Shown here: one piece after another, positions 7,049 to 11,168 of the stretch
How positions within the stretch are numbered: the stretch's first letter is position 1
Layout: each line of letters starts with the position of its first letter
NCBI GenBank assembly: GCA_002862265.1
Contig: PKCQ01000185.1
Coordinates: 1-11,168 of the forward strand
DNA length: 11,168 nucleotides
Direction: 5' to 3'
Source of the DNA: Planctomycetaceae bacterium
Lineage (GTDB): Bacteria > Planctomycetota > Planctomycetia > Pirellulales > Pirellulaceae
Program-made: the position numbers and the translations under genes
Notes under the pieces: generated by a model
The model's database searches: none
What the model was told of the DNA's origin: nothing
The model's input: the letters and a program-made list of their open reading frames with translations, nothing else

Positions 7049-8548
7049 CTAGCGTCCTTCCCTTGAGAGAGCGGCAGACTGTCGAACGATTGGGTTCTGT
7101 GCCAGGAATTCTAGTGGCGGCACCTCCACATATTTTTCCCATTCCATCAAAGGCAGACTCCACGGCTCCTCCCGAAGAGGCTCTGACTGCGGCAACACCC
7201 AAGGGCGTTCGAGCGCCCCTCTCTTCACTTTGGCAAGATCCTGGTTCGGATCGATCAGTAGCTGCGGCTTTCGTCCATTCAGAGAAAGCAAAACAAGGGC
7301 TCGCACCTCGACAGGATGCTGCACTCGCTTCTCATAGATCTTCGCTAAGTGGTGCGCGAACTGAAGAACCATCTCTGGGTTGCGAGCAAACTTGCCTGCC
7401 TGCTCTTCGTTGATGTACTCCCGCAGGTCAGGAATGATCGTCTGCTTAGCAACAGGATCTGTTACGAAAATCCGGACCCCTCCGCTCTTGCCCCGCAACA
7501 TCATCCGCCAAGAAAAGAAGTGCCCCTGCTCCGTCCAACTTGCGTCTCCTGCATAGAAGTGATGTCGCAGTGGGAAGGTAATATGGAACAAGAGATAAAC
7601 AAAAGCTAAGCCCACAAGGCACTTCCGGCTTAGCGACGGGCTACTCGACGAAACAAAGTCGTTTGTGCTTGCCTGAAGCTTCTCGCCCCCCAATAGTCGG
7701 CGAGGCCAGTTTGGCTCGAAAAAGATTGTGGTTGCCACAATCATGAACCAGGGAAAGATATGGATATCAAAGATAACGGCATTGCTTAGGTGGAAAACCA
7801 AACAACCTAAGTACGCGAACATGCGTGTTTTTCGGTAGAGAAGCAGAGGCACGATAGCTAGGTCGAACGAAAGTCCCAGCCATGACATCGCTAGCCCAGC
7901 CCAGGGCATAGTAAAGAAGGTGCCAAAGATAGGCCAATCCGCCATGCTTAGCATTGTTGTCCGCATCGGTTCGCCGAGAAGCCAATCCGGTATCAATTTC
8001 GCCAAGCCACCGAAGAAATAGGGGATTCCGATGTGCAGCCTTATGCACCAAAGAACCCACGCAGGAACAGTCTGGCTTGCGATAGCTGGGTTTCTATGTG
8101 CATCCCACGAGAAGTTTCTATTCAGCGGGAGCAGGACAGAAAACCATGCGAATAGCACAATAAGATAGTAGTGGTTCTGATAGTTTGCTTGGTCCAACAG
8201 AAAGACATAGGTCATCCCAACGGCGAAAAGCACGCTCGCAACGCGATAAAAGAACCCCGCAGCGATCGCCAACCCCAAGAACAGCAGCGCCCAAAAATGC
8301 AGGTACATACCAATGCCTGGCCAGGGACGAACCCAGTCAAAGCCAAGATAGGTAAAGTGATAAGCGGGCTCAATGTAGAGACGGGTTACCCGACCAATGG
8401 TCAGGTAATCCCATGCCCACACTACGATGATCGCTCCCCAGGCGACGCGAAAAAACGTAACTGAGGAATTATCAACTGTGCGATAGAGTTGATTGACAAC
8501 TCTATCTACCGAAAGCTGAGGATCAGAAGTCCTCTTCGTTTGCAGCAT
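7049..8548 (-). CDS. HTTM-family vitamin K-dependent gamma-carboxylase homologue
   Basis: The product is 499 residues from ATG 8548; an in-frame TTG at 8596 would add 16 residues but would lengthen the overlap with the lipoprotein gene to 74 bases. About eight or nine hydrophobic segments span residues 30-325 and form the HTTM membrane domain. The motif QNHYYLI (124-130) aligns with the NH pair of human GGCX whose His160 is important for catalysis. YFFGGLAKLIPDW (177-189) aligns with the region of the catalytic base Lys218, here Lys184. The C-terminal soluble part starts with GDASWTEQGHFFSWRMML (334-351), very similar to the human WTEEGYRFSWRVML segment, so this is the long carboxylase type rather than a bare HTTM protein. 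In animals the enzyme turns Glu into gamma-carboxyglutamate using reduced vitamin K, CO2 and O2, with epoxide formation. Whether the bacterial enzyme carboxylates protein is unknown. No substrate propeptide is evident here. It lies between the lipoprotein and TPR genes in the same direction. Confidence 0.9.
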   Translation of the reverse strand: MLQTKRTSDPQLSVDRVVNQLYRTVDNSSVTFFRVAWGAIIVVWAWDYLTIGRVTRLYIEPAYHFTYLGFDWVRPWPGIGMYLHFWALLFLGLAIAAGFFYRVASVLFAVGMTYVFLLDQANYQNHYYLIVLFAWFSVLLPLNRNFSWDAHRNPAIASQTVPAWVLWCIRLHIGIPYFFGGLAKLIPDWLLGEPMRTTMLSMADWPIFGTFFTMPWAGLAMSWLGLSFDLAIVPLLLYRKTRMFAYLGCLVFHLSNAVIFDIHIFPWFMIVATTIFFEPNWPRRLLGGEKLQASTNDFVSSSSPSLSRKCLVGLAFVYLLFHITFPLRHHFYAGDASWTEQGHFFSWRMMLRGKSGGVRIFVTDPVAKQTIIPDLREYINEEQAGKFARNPEMVLQFAHHLAKIYEKRVQHPVEVRALVLLSLNGRKPQLLIDPNQDLAKVKRGALERPWVLPQSEPLREEPWSLPLMEWEKYVEVPPLEFLAQNPIVRQSAALSREGR

Positions 8549-8984
8549 TTTTCTTATCGTTTTGCTTGTCTCTAGCAGTTTTAGGAGGTAAGACAACCTC
8601 GAAAACGTTGTCTTCGGAGGACTTCACCTCAACATCCATCACGTCTCGTTCAGAATCCGTGACACAATTGCAGGGCTTGCCAAGCAACCCCACGCGGACT
8701 CTGTGCGGCCCCACAACGGCACCATCAGGCTCTCCCTCGCTGTAGGTCGCGATTTCAAACTCGCCGTTATCATTTGTGTATGAAAAGCCTTGTTTTCCCA
8801 CCAACGCGGAGCCTTCCTGCTCGCCCGCCTTCACTGGCTCGAAGAAAACCATCGCACCGGCAACCGGTTTGCCATCACAAAGAACGGTTCCCGTTACCTT
8901 CGCCGTTGGAAAGTCTCCGCCGCCACAACCCACGAGACAGACTGACGCCACGACTGCCATGACGGCAAAATAGGTCGTTTTCAT
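8523..8984 (-). CDS. Lipoprotein with carboxypeptidase-regulatory-like (transthyretin-type) domain
   Basis: The product is 153 residues from ATG 8984, preceded by AGAAGG at a spacing of seven. Residues 1-20 are a lipoprotein signal with lipobox LVGC; Cys20 would be lipidated, and GGGD follows. The rest resembles the small beta-sandwich lipoproteins abundant in planctomycetes: VTGTVLCDGKPVAGAMVFFEP (residues 30-50), then NDNGEFEIATY and GPHRVRVGL, which is the usual pattern of a carboxypeptidase-regulatory-like fold. It has an unusual CNC pair at 105-107 and a charged tail (KQNDKKNAANEEDF). Such genes typically follow a DUF1559 gene, as here. The exact role is unknown; a cell-surface or periplasmic structural role is likely. 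Its last 26 bases overlap the start of the carboxylase homologue, suggesting coupled translation. The acidic end EEDF is too short to be called a carboxylation site. Confidence 0.88.
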   Translation of the reverse strand: MKTTYFAVMAVVASVCLVGCGGGDFPTAKVTGTVLCDGKPVAGAMVFFEPVKAGEQEGSALVGKQGFSYTNDNGEFEIATYSEGEPDGAVVGPHRVRVGLLGKPCNCVTDSERDVMDVEVKSSEDNVFEVVLPPKTARDKQNDKKNAANEEDF

Positions 8985-8991
8985 GTTTTAA

Positions 8992-8997
8992 CCTTCT
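8992..8997 (-). promoter_or_regulatory. Ribosome binding site of the lipoprotein gene
   Basis: AGAAGG on the minus strand lies seven bases upstream of the ATG at 8984, so this gene can be initiated independently after the intergenic hairpin. Confidence 0.5.
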
Positions 8998-9029
8998 AAT
9001 TGTCTGCTGACACAAAAATTCTGAATGAA

Positions 9030-9057
9030 GGTCCACGGTCAGTGATAACCGTGGACC
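9030..9057. terminator. Strong intergenic hairpin between DUF1559 and lipoprotein genes
   Basis: GGTCCACGGT (9030-9039) and ACCGTGGACC (9048-9057) form a perfect ten-base-pair stem with an eight-base loop. Read on the plus strand it is followed by ACA and six T. On the minus strand, the direction of the flanking genes, it is followed only by TTCATTC and, about eleven bases on, a run of five T. It is therefore a good terminator for antisense transcription and probably a partial terminator or 3'-end protecting structure for the DUF1559 message. It lies 24 bases past the DUF1559 stop. Confidence 0.55.
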
Positions 9058-9081
9058 ACATTTTTTGACACGAGTCACCTT

Positions 9082-10146
9082 CTACTGGCCCCAATCGCCA
9101 AGAACTTGTCCGTCGCGTCGGTCGTGCAAATGGCAGTACGTCTGAACTTCGACATTCTCGCTGATAAAGTGAACAGAGCCATCGCCGAACGCGAACTGTG
9201 CGCCGCCAGTATGGAAGCTGAAAGCACAGTCATCGTTGAATGCTTTGTACATATTGTTTGGTGAAACGCGAGCATTGATTGGGCTCCAGGTGCGCCCGTT
9301 AGTGCGTACGGTTTCATCAGCACCACTACCAAAAGTGCCAATCCAAGTCGGCATATCGCGAAATACGGAAGGTGCGACCGTTTCGCGGTCACCATTCCAC
9401 CAACGAACGTTGGTTGTCGCGTACGATGACTCTGCTGACAGTATCGTATTGCTGAGGCCATCCGTAACGTCCTTGAACTTGACACGCGGGACTTCACGAA
9501 TCTTGTGCATCATGCCATAGTCACCGTAGCAGCTTCCGCCGGCAGTTTTGTAATCACAAACCGCGTAGCCGACTTTCATAGGGTTGTAACAAGGCACTGG
9601 GCCGGCACCGACGTTCTCTGATCCAGGAACAGCCCATTCTGCTGGGACTCTATCCGGCAATGCAGACGACGGGCAGCGATAAGTTGAAACGATCGTTTCT
9701 CCACCTGGATGAGGCGCGTCGACGGTGGGACGACCGATGCCAGGGTAATACACGGAGCGAATGTCCGGATTTCCGAGAACACCGTAGTGACCATTTGGGT
9801 TTATTCGGTTGTATAGATTTTCTTGCTCAATAAATGGCAGAAGGGCAACCAACCAACCAAAACCATCGTCATCTTCGCCTCTTGGTTGGCTCGGATTCGT
9901 GGTCATGTCGTCGGGAAGACGCGGATCTGAACCGAACAGAGCCGGCGGCATTGTCCTGAATGCACTTTCGTAATTGTGCATTGCAATACCAATTTGCTTG
10001 AGGTTGTTGCTGCATGACATGCGGCGTGCTGCTTCACGAGCAGCTTGAACGGCAGGCAACAACAGACCAACTAAGATGCCAATAATGGCAATAACGACCA
10101 GCAATTCCACCAAAGTGAATGCTGCTCTCCGACCTAAAACATTCAT
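9082..10146 (-). CDS. DUF1559 pseudopilin-like protein with prepilin leader and H-X9-DG motif
   Basis: The product is 354 residues from ATG 10146, which has GGAGA six bases upstream; the adjacent TTG at 10149 is a less likely start. A short basic leader (MNVLGRRAA) precedes FTLVELLVVIAIIGILVGLL, the type IV prepilin/type II pseudopilin signature with Glu14 as the conserved +5 glutamate. The residue before the cleavage site is Ala rather than the classical Gly. PAVQAAREAARRMSCSNNLK and QIGIAMHNYE are the usual start of the DUF1559 domain. Near the C-terminus, FHTGGAQFAFGDGSVHF carries His, nine residues, then Asp-Gly, the H-X9-DG tag of prepilin-processing-associated proteins. Planctomycetes carry many such proteins; they are thought to be pseudopilin-like envelope proteins, with unknown individual function. 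It is the first gene after the tandem terminators and so probably the head of the operon. Confidence 0.95.
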   Translation of the reverse strand: MNVLGRRAAFTLVELLVVIAIIGILVGLLLPAVQAAREAARRMSCSNNLKQIGIAMHNYESAFRTMPPALFGSDPRLPDDMTTNPSQPRGEDDDGFGWLVALLPFIEQENLYNRINPNGHYGVLGNPDIRSVYYPGIGRPTVDAPHPGGETIVSTYRCPSSALPDRVPAEWAVPGSENVGAGPVPCYNPMKVGYAVCDYKTAGGSCYGDYGMMHKIREVPRVKFKDVTDGLSNTILSAESSYATTNVRWWNGDRETVAPSVFRDMPTWIGTFGSGADETVRTNGRTWSPINARVSPNNMYKAFNDDCAFSFHTGGAQFAFGDGSVHFISENVEVQTYCHLHDRRDGQVLGDWGQ

Positions 10147-10152
10147 CAAAAC

Positions 10153-10157
10153 TCTCC
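10153..10157 (-). promoter_or_regulatory. Ribosome binding site deciding the DUF1559 start
   Basis: GGAGA on the minus strand lies six bases before the ATG at 10146, favouring that ATG over the TTG immediately upstream. Confidence 0.6.
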
Positions 10158-10242
10158 AAAAATCAAAACCTAAACCGGAGACACAACCGCCCGACTCTTA
10201 CCAGGTGCATGGTGGTGATCTCCGCACCCAATTTCAGTACTC

Positions 10243-10248
10243 AGTATA
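10243..10248 (-). promoter_or_regulatory. Possible -10 element upstream of the DUF1559 gene
   Basis: TATACT on the minus strand lies about 95 bases upstream of the DUF1559 start and after the terminators of the preceding gene, a sensible place for an operon promoter. No convincing -35 hexamer is found at 16-18 bases upstream, so this is tentative. Planctomycete promoters are poorly defined by the E. coli consensus. Confidence 0.25.
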
Positions 10249-10378
10249 GAAGTTATGTATGAATGTCTCTTGAAGGAAATGTGAAGGCTTTGGGAAGCTA
10301 TTGTTATGATTCGGAGAGGTTACCTTCCGCACTTTCTGAGCAGGCAACGGAACCTGAGATCCCCTAAGAGATAGCACT

Positions 10379-10398
10379 AAAAACGGTGTGAACACCGT
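10379..10398 (-). terminator. Second (tandem) intrinsic terminator or operator-like inverted repeat
   Basis: ACGGTGT (10383-10389) and ACACCGT (10392-10398) are a perfect inverted repeat around two bases. On the minus strand the stem is followed by TTTT (five T including the last stem base), so it can act as a back-up terminator about 50 bases beyond the first. As a compact 16-base palindrome, an operator for the downstream operon is an alternative. Confidence 0.45.
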
Positions 10399-10445
10399 CA
10401 CATTACAAACGCTGTTCTTTCTAGTTGTTTATGAATCGCACATAG

Positions 10446-10470
10446 AAAAAGGGCCGCTAAAAGCAGCCCT
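10446..10470 (-). terminator. Intrinsic terminator of the PQQ-like beta-propeller gene
   Basis: On the minus strand, AGGGCTGC, loop TTTTA and GCGGCCCT form an eight-base-pair stem with one G-T pair, followed directly by a run of T (10446-10450). It lies about 50 bases past the stop of the upstream gene and separates that gene from the DUF1559 operon. Confidence 0.8.
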
Positions 10471-10517
10471 CGCGAGCGACGCCAAGTCGCCGGTCGTTAT
10501 GTTGTCAGTGACGATCC

Positions 10518-11168
10518 TTACCGAATCAGGTAAAGGTGTTTGTCACCGCGGATTAGAATATCGCCGTTGGAAACTGCAAGAGAAGCATTCACTTCCTCAC
10601 CGATTTCATTCTCCGCAACGACCGTCCAGGTTGCATCATTCTTGATGACCGTCGTCTTGCCGCTTTTCTCCGTGATGAAGATGTAGTCTTTGTTGGCGAC
10701 CATTGATGCTCGCACCGGGCCAACAGGACGAAGCTCTTTTAACAATTCAGCCGTTTTTGCGTCGTAGCACCGATACACTCCCTCATCTGAAAGAATATGC
10801 ACGTGTCCTTTTGAAGCCAGAGGAGAGGTCATGTAGGGAATTCCCCGACTTGCTTCCCAACAAACGTCCGGCTCTCTGTCTCCTCGTTTAAGGGAAACGG
10901 CCAAAAAACCATCATCTCTTCCCCCACAAACGTAAGCCATGTTAGCTTTGGGACAAGCAACTATTGAACTGACAGTCTTCTCAGCCGGGCCTTCGAGTTC
11001 CCATAGCACTTCCCCGCTGTCTTGAGCGTAAGCAACCGTCTGATTAGCACCCGATAGCAAAAGAGCCTTCGTTCCGCCGACCTCGCAAGGAAAAGGACAC
11101 GAAAAGGAGCGAATCTTATTTTTGCGAGGAGTGGACCAGATCGTGTCGCCCGTCGACTTATCCAAAGC
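10518..11168 (-). CDS. PQQ-like beta-propeller (BamB-like) protein, C-terminal part (5' end outside window)
   Basis: The frame is open to the window edge, giving the last 216 residues; the TTG at 11165 lies inside the propeller repeat ALDKSTGDTIW and is not the start. Repeat signatures of the form A-x-D-x-x-(T/S)G-x-x-x-W appear as ALDKSTGDTIW and AQDSGEVLWELEG, with a degenerate CYDAKTAELLKEL later, plus alternating beta strands typical of PQQ-binding-like or BamB-like eight-bladed propellers. Nothing shows that PQQ is bound; most members of this superfamily are protein-interaction or sugar/alcohol dehydrogenase propellers. Planctomycetes encode many such proteins, usually exported. The gene is followed by a strong intrinsic terminator, so it is probably not co-transcribed with the DUF1559 operon. 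Confidence 0.85.
   Translation of the reverse strand, partial: ALDKSTGDTIWSTPRKNKIRSFSCPFPCEVGGTKALLLSGANQTVAYAQDSGEVLWELEGPAEKTVSSIVACPKANMAYVCGGRDDGFLAVSLKRGDREPDVCWEASRGIPYMTSPLASKGHVHILSDEGVYRCYDAKTAELLKELRPVGPVRASMVANKDYIFITEKSGKTTVIKNDATWTVVAENEIGEEVNASLAVSNGDILIRGDKHLYLIR

Noticed and set aside
7063..7413. 116-residue plus-strand frame opposite the carboxylase homologue
   Set aside because: It is antisense to the conserved C-terminal domain and its residues show no domain pattern.
10388..10645. 85-residue plus-strand frame spanning the terminators
   Set aside because: It runs through two terminator hairpins and into the antisense of the PQQ-like gene; not a plausible gene.

Overview
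The window looks like chromosome from a planctomycete, most likely of the Pirellulales type. The main evidence is a DUF1559 pseudopilin-like protein with the FTLVELLVVIAIIGIL leader and a C-terminal H-X9-DG motif, followed by a small carboxypeptidase-regulatory-like lipoprotein. An ASPIC/UnbV FG-GAP protein paired with a TPR protein and a PQQ-like beta-propeller protein fit the same picture. No rRNA, tRNA, CRISPR array or intact mobile element is visible.

Layout from left to right. Positions 1-516 (+) hold the 3' end of a multi-pass membrane protein resembling DUF5690. Positions 517-1949 are a gene-poor stretch where two gene ends converge; its one recognisable content is a decayed C-terminal piece of an IS3-type transposase (about 1044-1358). 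All remaining genes lie on the minus strand. They are a secreted purple-acid-phosphatase-like metallophosphoesterase with an EF-hand tail (1950-3572), an ASPIC/UnbV FG-GAP propeller protein (3813-5477), a membrane-anchored TPR protein (5474-6943), a vitamin K-dependent gamma-carboxylase homologue of the HTTM family (7049-8548), a lipoprotein (8523-8984), the DUF1559 protein (9082-10146), and the 3' part of a PQQ-like beta-propeller protein (10518-11168).

The PQQ-like gene is closed off by two tandem intrinsic terminators (10446-10470 and 10379-10398). Read in the direction of transcription, a candidate operon then runs DUF1559 - lipoprotein - HTTM carboxylase - TPR - ASPIC/FG-GAP. The lipoprotein and carboxylase genes overlap, and the TPR and ASPIC genes share a TTGA junction, so translational coupling is likely at both points. 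A strong hairpin (9030-9057) sits between DUF1559 and the lipoprotein gene and may set the ratio of the first gene to the rest.

All operon products appear to be exported or membrane proteins. The carboxylase homologue keeps both the N-terminal membrane domain, with residues that align to the catalytic Lys218 and His160 of the human enzyme, and the C-terminal WTEQGHFFSW segment. It is encoded among calcium-binding surface proteins. This suggests, by inference only, a planctomycete envelope system in which a gamma-carboxylase-like enzyme acts on, or alongside, exported neighbours.
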